Shown here one piece after another: positions 54,223 to 64,000 of a stretch of DNA of 64,000 nt (positions are counted from its first letter, which is position 1; every line of letters begins with the position of its first letter). The notes below the pieces were generated by a model, which was not told the origin of the DNA, searched no databases, and saw only the letters and a list, made by a program, of their open reading frames with translations. The DNA is from Escallonia rubra (Eukaryota > Streptophyta > Magnoliopsida > Escalloniales > Escalloniaceae). Location: assembly GCA_033065855.1 (NCBI GenBank), contig JAVXUO010001557.1:45090-109089 (forward strand), given 5' to 3'. The position numbers and the translations under genes are program-made.

Positions 54223-55167
54223 ATAGAATTTGTTTATACTTATGAACTTTTTAATAATAAATCAAAGTAAAAAAATCATGTCACATGTGTAATTTTAATA
54301 AATATAGATAAAAAAGTTAAAAGTAATAAAAAACAAGCATGATGATGTGTCACAAAATTGACCTCAAATTCTAAATTGTGCATAATCACCAATACATGGA
54401 AACAAAAAAAGATTCAAAGTGAATATAACTTACAAAAAAAGATATTTCTTATCTATTTGTGAAAATAATGTACAAAGTGAATATGACTTAATTTTTAAAA
54501 ACTATCTTAAAATACCAACATGAATTTACTTAAGAACTAATTTTAATTGTGTGACCTTAATTTCTAAAATGAGAATCATAAACACCACTAAATACAAACC
54601 AAAAAAAAATCAAACTGAATATGATTTAACTCTTAAAAGTAGTTAAAATACATAAATAACAGTTTAATTTCATAGATAATTTTTAAGATTGATGAATTAG
54701 TAAGAATTAAACATGATTGTTCATGGCGCTATTAGCGCGACATGTCACCTCTTCTAATCATGCGACACATTATCCTATTTATTTTCTTCTCTTTTTCCTT
54801 TTTTTTACCCTAACTTACTAACACTTCAATATGATTTATTACTTAAAAAATCAAGGGCCTGATTTGCCAAACTTTTGTATACGTTATAAAACTAAAAAAC
54901 TCTACACCTTCTAAAACCTTACCTAATCAATATACTCATGTATTATGCCCTAATTTTAACTTTTAACACTATAAAAGTACTTTAAAATAATAAAATAAAA
55001 TTTTCAAACGAAAAATACTAAAATCATCTCCTACTTATTAACTCTTTACTATGATTTATTATTGAAAATTTTCGTTGGTTTAATTATCCCTATATTTTGT
55101 AAATGTTATAAACTAGATAATCAATTGTACAACTTTTAAAATCTATGCTATAGACAACTATCTACGT
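54223..55167. repeat. AT-rich repeat region between two LTR units
   Basis: Diverged copy of 41769-42172 at 54230-54400, then further degenerate copies (CAAAGTGAATATAACTTAC near 54415, CAAAGTGAATATGACTTAAT near 54475, GAGAATCATAAACACCAC near 54570). No gene. Confidence 0.5.
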
Positions 55168-55590
55168 TGTAACATCCCGATATTCTTAACGAATTTATTT
55201 AAAAATTCTTTTTAGCAGCGATTAAAATTTTAGCGACGATATTTTAAGTAGTGACCTTTAGCAACGATTTGGTGAGCAATAATTTTTGGTCAACTTTAAC
55301 GGCATTTTTATAAACGAAATGATGTAGATTACTGGAGCTCAGCGTTATAGTTTATGACATTTAGCGGCAATTTTATTTTAGAAATAATAATTAATAATTT
55401 ATTGCTAACAGTTACAAGTAATATCGATGAAGGTGTTTAGTGACGAGTAGCGTGACCAAATTTTTATCGACAGCCTTTAGCGATAATTACAATTTTCTTA
55501 TAGTATCGATGTATTTATTAACGACTTTTAGCGATGATTTGTGAAGCGAGTTAGCGTAACAATCCATTAATAATTTTTCGAGCGTCTAAT
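55168..55590 (+). mobile_element. Start of a forward LTR-family unit
   Basis: It begins TGTAACATCCCGATATTC at 55168 and contains several TTTAGCGACGA / TTTAGCAACGATTT motifs. It is cut at ...GCGTCTAAT by the reverse solo LTR, continues at 58801 and 63594, and its 3' end lies beyond the window. Confidence 0.65.
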
Positions 55591-57473
55591 TGTAACATTC
55601 AGGAATTTTTCAGAACGTTAGCCACTCAATCGATCAATACTTACTTATTCACTCCATTCAATATCACTAAGGATAATCCAATAACCTCTAGGTCAGAGCT
55701 CTACAATAACTCAAATTCTCGATTAATCGTTCCCAAACACATAGACAAAAATTCAAAGTACTTAATTTAATAAGTTACACTTTAATTCCCTTGCAGGGGC
55801 TTAAATAACAATTAATGAAAATTCTAAGCTATTCCACAGTTAAGCTCATTGGTTCGGAACTCTTACTGACGATTTCTTCCTGCAGAGGGGAACATAAAAA
55901 GGGAGTGAGCTTTCGAGAGCTCAGTAAGGTTGCTCAAAAATCCATAAAAAAAAAATACGAACGATTATTAGATTCACTTCAAAATGATAAGGGAAGAGAT
56001 TCAACTCAATCCCTAAAACAACTATAGAGACATAAACAATTCCAATCACACTGAAACGATGCAGATGATATTGAACATGAGTGAAATGCAAAGCCACACA
56101 GGCAGTGCATGGTAATCACTTAGTAAAGCCACAAAGGCGATGCTCAATAACACTGTAGTTACATATGCATATGAACACTAGTTAGACCCTCAAGGTACTA
56201 GCATCTCCCGACAATAACAGACCATCCTTATATCACCCCGATATAGACCATCCTTATAACTCCTCAATACACTAACTCATGTCAATATGTAAAGCGCAAC
56301 AATCGATTCATAACGAGAAATAAATACGCAGCATGGAAAAGGAATTTTCAATAAATATATAAGGCTCAAGCAGGGTATTAATGACAATCAATGCGATTTA
56401 TCACAATTATAATTGAGTCCAATGGAAGCATCAATAACAATGTAGAAAGAATATTTACGATGTCAAACTGATGAAATAGGATTTCGGAAGAAATCCCTAA
56501 CCTTGATTCAAGTGCTGAAGTTGAAATGGTATCGATCAAATCTTTGGTGTTAACCTAGGTTGGCAAAGTCATTTATCAGAACACTATCCATTCTACTATA
56601 TTATAAACCTAATATACCTATCCACAACGCATCCATTTCTCTATCCAGAAATGATAAAACCCAGAGCGATTTTACACATGACAAACTTACCTTGAAATTC
56701 GTCACGCTCCCCAAGACTCGAAAATATCCCAAAAATGTTCTTATCATTCATTAAACATTATTTATAGCTTAATACAGTATATGGAATAAAAACTGATAAA
56801 TTGCCATAATTGCATCTAGCTTGAAAGAAAGACTCATAATTTTTGTAAGAATCTTAATATATGTATAAAAATTATAGAAATAAAAATTAGGATTTAAAAG
56901 GAGCTAAAACTATTTCTTTATTTTTCGTTTTGCTAAATTCATGCGATACGGAAAATGGTAATAAATAAACTCCAAAAATTATCAAATTTTTACTGAGTCT
57001 TTCTTACACTATGAAACCATTACTAAATTTTTTCTAAAACATTTTCATTGGCTTAATGGCTCCAAAAGGCTTTTATAAGTCTAAACTTGCAGAAAATATT
57101 AAAAATACATACGTTATCAGAAAAATATGAAACTTAAAAAAAAATCCGATATTACCCGACCCTCTTCCTGTAAAGTTTCAACATTTTTCGATAATTGCAC
57201 AATGTCCAGCATCCACGTGACTCAATTGTGCATAAACCATATTTCTGCTAGCCGACTCTTTCCCAGCTGCAACTCTCTCTTTCTTGAAGTTATATATATA
57301 CATAACACCACTCACAAACACTTGCCACAAACAAATACACATTGCAGGTAGTGGGTTTCAGTTTCTACTTCATTCATTCTACTCAACATTTTCCACTCAC
57401 ATTATTTCCATCACCTACTCAACACACACAACACTAACATACACCATTACACTACTTGCATCTGCTTCACACA

Positions 57474-57495
57474 CCCACTGCCTCATGGCAGTGGG
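57474..57495 (-). repeat. LTR hairpin CCCACTGCC-TCAT-GGCAGTGGG
   Basis: A perfect 9-bp stem; loop ATGA in the LTR sense. Confidence 0.72.
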
Positions 57496-57697
57496 TCTCT
57501 TACTTCTTCTTTCATTACACATGTACATAATATACCAATATAAGTCTCTCACGTCCATTCATTTTCACAACCACTCATGCAAACCTATATATATGTATAT
57601 ACACTCTGCTAATCACACATTACACTCCCACAAATGCTCTTAACATCTTGCAAACCCATACAAGATTCCCCACAACCAGCTGCCTTCCCTTCCACCT

Positions 57698-57717
57698 CCA
57701 CTGCCGTGAGGCAGTGG
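57698..57717 (-). repeat. LTR hairpin CCACTGCC-GTGA-GGCAGTGG
   Basis: A perfect 8-bp stem, in reverse orientation compared with 7149 when read in the LTR sense (loop TCAC). Confidence 0.7.
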
Positions 57718-57799
57718 GTCTCTCCTCCCTTTCCCCCTTTTTTTTTAACTGACCCACATACCCATTTGTAGATGCACCAACACAACTCGTAGGTTCAGC

Positions 57800-57954
57800 T
57801 ACGGCAGCCCATGGCTGGCCCCTTCTTCTCTCTCTCTCTCTCTCTACCTATCTAAAACTCACATATACACAAAAATCCCACGCACCAAAACTACACGGCT
57901 GGCGTGTTCACCATGCACAAACTGCCTACCTTCTTGGCAGCCCTCTCCACTCCC

Positions 57955-57989
<35 letters not shown>

Positions 57990-58245
57990 AAGCACACAGC
58001 TACTGCCTTTCCCTTTTCCATGTCACACTTTTTTTATGCACACACTACACTCTTCACAAACACAAACACACTAGCTGCCTTGGCAGCTTCGTTCCCTCAC
58101 CATTTCACAGCTTTACACACCCTCACAAAGCACCGAAAAATGTCACTACGGCAGCCCATGGCTGCCTAGCCACTTCCGTCTCTCACGGCAGCCATGGCTG
58201 TTACTTCCTTCCGTCGATTTCTCTGCCATGACAGCCCAAGGCTGT
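57800..58245 (-). repeat. Cluster of GCAGCC/GGCTGC hairpins
   Basis: CGGCAGCCCATGGCTG at about 57801, AGCTGCCTTGGCAGCT at about 58073, GGCAGCCCATGGCTGCC at about 58152, GGCAGCCATGGCTGTT at about 58186 and ACAGCCCAAGGCTGT at about 58229. Stems differ from the CCACTGCC class yet stay paired. Confidence 0.65.
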
Positions 58246-58800
58246 GACCCGTACATCCAACCCCTTACAGCCCCCTTGAAAACCCACAAATCAATCTACA
58301 AACAGCCATGATCTCACGCTATGTATATATATATACTCTATACAATTGTTTCGAATTTGCGAACTACGGCAATTCCCATATACAATTACAGAAAAAACGT
58401 TAAACGGAAAAGCTTACCGGAAAGAGAATCCTCCAAATCCCTTCTCTGAAGACCCCTCTCTCTCTCTCGTTAGTGGTATGACGGCTGGAATTGAAAGCCT
58501 TTGAATAGCTGCCCAGACGATGCTATATATATATATATAAAGAAACCCTAATTGGAAAAATGAAAAGAAAACCCTTTTGTCTCTAAAAACTTCTACCACA
58601 AACTTATTATTACGAAAATGATCCCATAATAAAGTATTTGTGATACATGTAGGAAAAATTATAAATAGGTTGTTACACCATCCCGTTGGACCAAACATCG
58701 CTAATAAATACACCGATACCAAAAGAAAATCTTAACTGTCGCTAAAGGTCAAATAATAACTAATTGGTTTTTTTTTACCGTTTTGGGGTGTCACACTAAT

Positions 58801-59082
58801 GATAGTTAGGGGGGATTTTTTGGTTATTTTCCAAACTAGGGTCATATATATATATATATATGGAAGCTGCTGTCAATACATTTTTCTTCTTCATCTGGTT
58901 TTAGATCAAGTGAGATAGAGAGAGGCAGAAAGATCGAGAAGAGGGAAAGAGAAGCGGCTTCCGGTGATCGAATCTACTTATCTGGTAAGTTTTTCAAAGC
59001 CTTTTCTCTCTAATCTTTAAATGGGTTACGATAGTTAGGGAGCCTATGGTTGCAAAGGCAGCCATGGCTACTGAGAAATTGG
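58801..59082 (+). mobile_element. Second piece of the forward LTR unit begun at 55168
   Basis: It resumes with GATAGTTAGGGGGGATTTT and the AGAGAGAGGCAGAAAGATCG leader, aligned with 42420-42600 of the solo LTR at 42173. It is cut at 59082 by a minus-strand LTR retrotransposon. Confidence 0.65.
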
Positions 59083-59501
59083 TGTTGCTGCTAAAAATAT
59101 GCTCCGCGTACTTTGCGGAACCCGAGCCTGGACCGATGACCTGCAAGACAGAAAACGAGTGACCGCCGGGTGGGGTTCCCGGCGGAGAACTCTCCGATGC
59201 TTAAGTCAGAGCGCAGCTACAAGATAAAAACTCTGAAAAAGCATGAAAGACACAATGTGTATCTGTGTGTAGTCCTCTCATACCTGGGGGTAGACCCCTT
59301 TATATAGCTGTAGGAGGAGAGTCCTAGTAGGACTAGGCTGTTGACTAATCCAATCAAGATCGTGTTAGGATCCTCGAGGATCACGTCACAATCTTTAAAG
59401 ACTCTTTTTAGAATCCTGATAAGATAATCATAAATCTCTCAGTTTGACTGGGATTCGCCGGGTGTTCCCCAATTATTGGGAGTTATATTTGAGTTATATC
59501 A
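59083..59501 (-). repeat. 3' LTR (minus-strand element)
   Basis: TGTTGCTGCTAAAAATATGC ... GAGTTATATCA on the plus strand; paired with 63176-63593. Confidence 0.88.
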
Positions 59502-59522
59502 TTAGCCCCCCACTTCCTTAGC
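59502..59522 (-). other. Polypurine tract of the minus-strand LTR element
   Basis: On the minus strand GGAAGTGGGGGGCTAA abuts the 3' LTR. Confidence 0.7.
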
Positions 59523-60119
59523 TAAAATGTTTGGCTGAGGAAGTTTATACCTGATGTCTCGAGACACACGTCAGATTTGTAAGTGATCCTCATCCACTTG
59601 TAGGGGTAACAATATTTCTCTCTTCCATGTGCTCCGACCTAAGCGGGTGCTTAAGCCTTAGAACTTTGCCCAAGTAGAGTGCTAGAACCCTAGCTCTCGA
59701 GAGCCAAGTCTTAGAATGTCGCCTGAGCAGGCTTTTTAGAATCATCTTTCGAAAGACGAATCATGGGATCTCGAGATCCTTTAGGGGCTGTGCCCAATGG
59801 TATGACACAAAGCTGTGCATGCAAGTTGTTGCATGTGCTAAGTGTTTGAATGTCCCCTCGAGGGGTCACCTCTCCTTTGGAGGGTGTTCATTTTGTGCAA
59901 GTGTGTTCTTTGGCTCGAGCCGACCACATCATGCTTGCATTTTACTTTGTCGCGAACTCTTATCATCAGCTAAGAGCTGGCAAAGAAGCCTCGCACTCAC
60001 GCTTGGCTGGGTTTTGAATTGACAAAGAATGGTGGGGGGGATGAAGTCCCATAGTCCTTTGCCGTTTCACGGGTTAGAACTGTAGCTAAACCGTTCGGAT
60101 AGAACTCGAGCTCTATCCT
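59523..60119. other. Interior of the minus-strand element, no gene
   Basis: It contains CCTCGAGGGG-type palindromes (near 59857 and 60142) and a TCTCGAGAGCC-like palindrome near 59696. No frame resembles a protein family. Confidence 0.45.
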
Positions 60120-60665
60120 ATCACCCTTGGGGGTGTTCATCCCTCGAGGGACTGCCCCAGATGGCTGGTGGAGCGCGGAGTTCATGCAACTACCCTCGAG
60201 GGTTCAACGGAATTTAAGAATTCTCGTCATACACGCCCTCGGGGCGGATGGAGCCGGAGCTCATACAATTACCCTCAAGGGTTTGACGGAATTTAAGAAT
60301 TCTCGTCATACATGCCCTCGGGGCGGATGGAGCCGGAGCTCATACAATTACCCTTGAGGGTTTGACGGAATTTAAGAATTCTCGTCATACACGCCCTCGG
60401 GGAGGATAAAGCCGGAGCTCATGCAATTACCCTTGAGGGTTTGACGAAATTTAAGAGTTCTCATCGTATGCGCCCTCGGGGGTTTAACGAAACTTTAGAG
60501 TCCTCGTTGTACGCGCCCTTGGGGGTTTGACGGAACTTAGAGTTCTCGTCGTACGCGCCCTCGGGGGTTTAACGAAACTTTAGAGTCCTCGTTGTACGCG
60601 CCCTTGGGGGTTTGATGGATCTTAGAATTCTCATCATATGCGCCCTCGGGGGTTTCTTGTCCTTG
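60120..60665. repeat. Tandem repeats, 80-bp units grading into ~42-bp units
   Basis: Three to four copies of a unit with GGAGCCGGAGCTCATACAAT, ACCCTCAAGGGTTTGACGG and TTAAGAATTCTCGTCATACA lie at about 60160-60470. They are followed by shorter units of GCCCTCGGGGGTTTAACGAA plus a TTAGAGTCCTCGT segment to about 60660. The short units match half of the long one. Confidence 0.78.
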
Positions 60666-63150
60666 TTGCCGCGGTGCTAAATAAGAAGCCGCAGGTCATG
60701 GAGCCCGTAATATGGTCGTTGTGGCGAACCTTTCTGTCTGATAAGACATAAGGCATTAAGCCTGTATGATCTCATAAAATATAAAGCCCCCCGGCCTTTG
60801 AGAAGGCGTGGATATATAAAGACGGCTTTTAAGCCCATATGTTGGGCCCGATCGCAAGAAGACCTGTACGAGCAATATAGAAGACCATATCTGCCTGCTT
60901 TGACTAGACGTGCATATAAAGCTAGAGGGCATGGAGTCCGTCTGAGCAAGATGTCACTGATGATCAGTAGATAAGTTGTCGAATTTAATCGATTTACTGA
61001 GAAGCAACTAGATTCAGTTTGCTTGGTTGCATGAGCTTGAGCTTGCAGTTGTTCCATCCATATTAGCGACGCTATTGGCGAAGTGCTCTGATTTACTGAT
61101 CGAGGTCACTGTGTGACCGAATATCAAGAGACAATAGGTAATGCTGAGTCGGCAGGATACTACCGCAGAAACCCTATACGTGACTTCAAGTCGCAGGGTG
61201 CTATGAATTTGTTCCTTGCTTTACGAAGCGATTTATACGTCACTGTTAATGCTCGCAGGCGTAGTTTAAACCCTTGCAAGAAATAAAAGTGTGTGACTGA
61301 AAAAATAGCTTTTGAAGCAATAAAGCATATAAAAATGCAATTATGTTTTTAACACAGAATTAAGAACGGTGTTCAACACCGTGGCCCCATTAGGGTTTTG
61401 TCGGTTAGCCGAGAGGGTGCTCTACATTTCGTGCCATATGTGAGCTTAAAAAATCATTGCAGTCGGTAAGACACGACATGTAGTATATTCGCATCAATTG
61501 ACGCGACGGTGCATATAAAATGTGCATAGATATTTAAAAAATGTAATGCACATGTTATATAAATGGGACCCTAATAGGAGTTTCGAATTTTAATTGGCCT
61601 TTTTCCTTTAAAAGCCTAATGCTTTAGAAAGCATGTGGCCTAAGTCCAATAAATAAGACTTCGTGGGTCTAAGTATTAATATGCATTTTTACTGGGTTGG
61701 AATGCAAAATTCAAAAGGAAGGGTTTCACCTGATTTAGACCGGATCTACCCCTTCTCTTCTTTAACAGAGAAGCAGCAGCTGGCATGTCGGCGGCGCCAC
61801 GATGGGGGACACCGCGACGCGCGGGAGTTCGCTGTGGAGCCATCACATGGTCGCAGATCAGGAGCACGGGTGGCCGAGGTGGCGCAGATCTGCACGGAGT
61901 TCCTCGCTGCGGCGGTTCCTCCTCCAGGGAGTGACGGACAAAATGGAGTTCAGGCCGCTATGGTGCAGCGACGGTGGGCGCGATGGTGCAAGCCCAAACA
62001 GCGACGGCGAGGTTTCTGAATCTCTTTGCGGAGGATACGGCCGGAGACATCACTGACTTAGGAGGCGTGACATCGGGGCTATGTCGGGGAGCTAGTGACG
62101 AAGCGGTGCCGTAGCCCTTTGCTCGCGATGGACGGTGAGGTGGCCGGCGGTGTTATAGTGAGGCGGCGCCAAGGTAGGGCGACGGTGACAGCGACGCAGC
62201 GCTGCTTCCCCCGGCGTCAAAGTCGTGACCGACATTAGTTACAGTGGACCAAGTCGGTTGCGGTGGACCGGGTCTAGCGAACGAGTGATCGCCAGAGGTC
62301 GAGCCGTGAGCATGGGAGGAATACTAGCGGCGATGCAGCTGCTGGCTGTGACGGCGTGCGTCGTCTGGACGGGTAGCGGTGGCGCCGATCTATTGCCTCG
62401 GTAGGGGTGCTGGGGGCGGTGCCAGGGCGTCGTCGCGGTAGTGGCGTCTCGGCGACGCGGGTCTCGTGGTGGCGCTGCCGTAACATCTTTTTTTTGTGGA
62501 GTTTGTTGTGATTATAGACTCGTAGTGGCGTTATGTTTCTTGGCGGCAGATTGTGATGGGTTTCAACGGGGCTTCTTGCGACAACTGTAGCGGTGTAGGC
62601 GGCGACATTAATGTTGGCCGCGACGGCGCTGCCCTTAGTCGCGACGGCGCTTCCGTTAGTCACCCCGGCGCTCACCGTTTTCTTCATGTGAGAGGAGAGA
62701 GATCGCTAGAGTTGTGGTTGCCGGCGAGTAGTTGAGGATGGCGATGGCGCCTTGTCCCATGGGCACGGCGGCGGCGCTGTGGTGCCTTTTCCTCTATTTT
62801 TTTTTTTGATTTTCGTGATGTAAGCCGTGGGGGCAGTGGCGTGGCTGCGGCATGATGGTATCTGCTTCAGCTTCTTCATGGCGGTTGCCGGCAGTGTATG
62901 GTGCCCGCGGCTCTGCTATTGCTTTTACGTGATCGGATTATTGACTTGCGGCCGCGGTGAGTTGTTTGGCTGCTAGTTGCAGAGCCATCCCACCGGCCAA
63001 TTCCTTGTTGACGTAACAAGGTTGCAATTGCTGGATTGTTTGATGACGGCGGGGGCCGTTAGTGGCTTGACTGCTGGCGGTAGCTTGTGACCATTAATCA
63101 GAAAATTAGGATGTGGTTGTTCAGTCTTGAGGTCAATCGGCTAGGCCGGC
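60666..63150. other. Interior of the minus-strand element, AT-rich then GC-rich, no gene
   Basis: About 61060-61700 is AT-rich. About 61740-63060 is GC-rich with many GGCG/GCGGTGGC runs and frames up to 137 codons on the minus strand (62274-62687). These frames are Ala/Arg-rich and show no gag zinc knuckle or protease motif. Confidence 0.5.
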
Positions 63151-63152
63151 GC

Positions 63153-63175
63153 AGGTCCCACGAATGGCACCAATC
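63153..63175 (-). other. Primer-binding-site candidate
   Basis: TTGGTGCCATTCGTGGGACC on the minus strand starts 2 bases after the 5' LTR. It resembles the TGGCGCC-type sites (often tRNA-Asp) of some plant Ty3 elements, but the tRNA is not settled. Confidence 0.55.
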
Positions 63176-63593
63176 TGTTGCTGCTAAAAATATGCTCCGC
63201 GTACTTTGCGGAACCCGAGCCTGGACCGATGACCTGCATGACAGAAAACGAGTGACCGCCGAATGGGTTCCCGGCGGAGAACTCTCCGATGCTTAAGTCA
63301 GAGCGCAGCTACAAGAAAAAATCTCAGCAAAAGCAGGAAAGACACCCTGTGGATCTGTGTGTAGTCCTCTCATACCTGGGGGGTAGACCCCTTATATAGT
63401 TGTAGGAGGAGAGTCCTAGTAGGACTAGGCTGTTGACTAATCCAATCAGGATCGTGTTAGGATCCTCGAGGATCACGTCACAATCTTTAAAGACTCTTTT
63501 TAGAATCCTGATAAGATAATCATAAATCTCCCAGTTTGACTGGGATTCGCCGGGTGTTCCCCAATTATTGGGAGTTATATTTGAGTTATATCA
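63176..63593 (-). repeat. 5' LTR (minus-strand element)
   Basis: Paired with 59083-59501. A TATATAAG sequence on the minus strand at about 63391-63398 could be the promoter TATA box. Confidence 0.88.
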
Positions 63594-64000
63594 ATGGGTA
63601 TAGGAGTAAATTTAGAGGTTTCGGCCATGGAAGCCCTGGCTGTGCATTTGTGTGACAGACTGTGGGTGGAAAGAACAGAGAAACAGCGCTGCCATGAGGT
63701 TTTCTGTGTATTTAGTGGTATGTAGTGAGTGTTGTGATGGTGTAGTATAAGTGTGTGCTTTGTGGGTAGACAGCCAAAGGGCTGCGTCGGTTTTGATGTG
63801 GGAGTGTACATCTTTAACAATGCGAGTTATGCATGCATGCAAGGAGAAGAAGAAAGGTGCTGAGCGAGATAGGTGAAGAAGGAAAGCCATTAGCCATGGT
63901 AATGAGTGAGAAAAAGTGTGTGAGTGAGTTACTGTGCACCGTGAGTGCATGTAGTATGTGTAAATTGGGGTGTGTGCATAAGTGACTGACTTGTTTAGAG
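63594..64000 (+). mobile_element. Third piece of the forward LTR unit, continuing past the window
   Basis: TG-rich sequence with a GGCCATGGAAGCCCTGGCTG palindrome-like block near 63622 and GTGTGTGAGTGAGT near 63918 matches the middle of other units. Frames on the minus strand are low-complexity. The end is not in view. Confidence 0.55.

Larger units (their letters stand above)
55591..58795 (-). mobile_element. Solo LTR (reverse), 3205 bp, uninterrupted
   Basis: On the plus strand it starts TGTAACATTCAGGAATTT at 55591 and ends TTTTGGGGTGTCACA at 58795. A perfect 5-bp target duplication ctaat lies at 55586-55590 and 58796-58800. It is the only full-length uninterrupted copy and therefore the best reference for the family. 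It carries GACCATCCTTATA repeats near 56221 and 56247 and a dense hairpin cluster at 57474-58245. There is no coding domain; the 119-codon frame at 57284-57643 is low-complexity. Confidence 0.88.
59083..63593 (-). mobile_element. Non-coding LTR retrotransposon (LARD-like), 4.5 kb
   Basis: Two LTRs of about 419 bp (59083-59501, 63176-63593) read TGATATAACTCAAATAT...GCAGCAACA on the minus strand. They differ by roughly 18 bases by eye, about 95% identity. The flanks attgg and atggg may be a 5-bp duplication with one change. On the minus strand a primer-binding-site-like TTGGTGCCATTCGTGGGACC follows the 5' LTR and a purine tract precedes the 3' LTR, which sets the orientation. The 3.7-kb interior has no gag or pol motif I can recognise, so it would depend on another element. 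Confidence 0.85.

Noticed and set aside
42173-58795. Two LTR-family units as the pair of LTRs of one complete retrotransposon
   Set aside because: They are in opposite orientation and each has its own 5-bp target duplication (ataga and ctaat), so they are separate solo LTRs.
60677-61057. 126-codon minus-strand frame as a possible gag
   Set aside because: Starts with a Gln/Ala-rich segment but shows no gag domain features; not enough to call a gene.
62274-62687. 137-codon minus-strand frame in the GC-rich interior of the LTR element
   Set aside because: Ala/Arg/Pro-rich, no zinc knuckle or capsid motif, and opposite frames are equally open; GC content explains it.

Overview
The window is a nested block of transposable elements from an angiosperm nuclear genome, probably a eudicot. 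The plant assignment rests on several element types: CACTA (En/Spm) elements with TNP2 and Transposase_24 genes, a Copia element primed by initiator tRNA-Met, a FAR1-type Mutator-like element carrying a plant mobile domain (PMD), and a chloroplast-type CtpA gene fragment with its intron. I see no intact ordinary host gene and no rRNA, tRNA or CRISPR. The best coding regions belong to one CACTA element and look intact.

Layout. (1) 1-6365: old decayed sequence with a short GC-rich tandem repeat, a TNP2 pseudogene (690-2165), a foldback MITE-like element and a GC-ended DNA transposon (5055-5786). (2) 6366-41768: units of a long LTR family (TGTAAC...GTTACA, about 3.2-3.9 kb, no gag-pol seen). A 5'-truncated forward unit ends at 9187. 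A second forward unit is split by a reverse solo LTR (9519-18275), which itself holds a Copia element (12120-16932, TSD gttta), and by an 11.6-kb CACTA element 'A' (19449-41082, TSD gat). A younger 10-kb CACTA element 'B' (24949-34977) sits inside the TNP2 gene of A. (3) 42173-54222: a forward solo LTR with a perfect TSD (ataga), split by a MULE (42651-46342) and by CACTA 'C' (49055-54213, TSD aat), an internally deleted relative of B. (4) 55168-64000: another forward LTR unit, split by a reverse solo LTR (55591-58795, TSD ctaat) and by a minus-strand, non-coding LTR retrotransposon (59083-63593) with LTRs about 95% alike. It runs off the window.

How the parts work together. CACTA B has both termini, arrays of the TTTAGCGACGGA subterminal motif, an uninterrupted four-exon TNP2 gene and an uninterrupted five-exon Transposase_24 gene. 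By sequence it could be autonomous and could mobilise C, which kept matching ends but lost most of TNP2. CACTA A uses a different subterminal motif (TAGCAGCGG) and is dead. In an intron of its second gene it carries an antisense, intron-containing piece of a C-terminal processing peptidase gene.

The main points for a second look are the CtpA capture in A, the templated filler at the deletion junction of C, the FAR1+PMD MULE with palindrome-rich ends, a G-box (CACGTG) palindrome array and a 290-bp foldback upstream of TNP2 in B, and a family of short hairpins with covarying stems in the long LTRs. All calls were made by reading the sequence; no database search was run.
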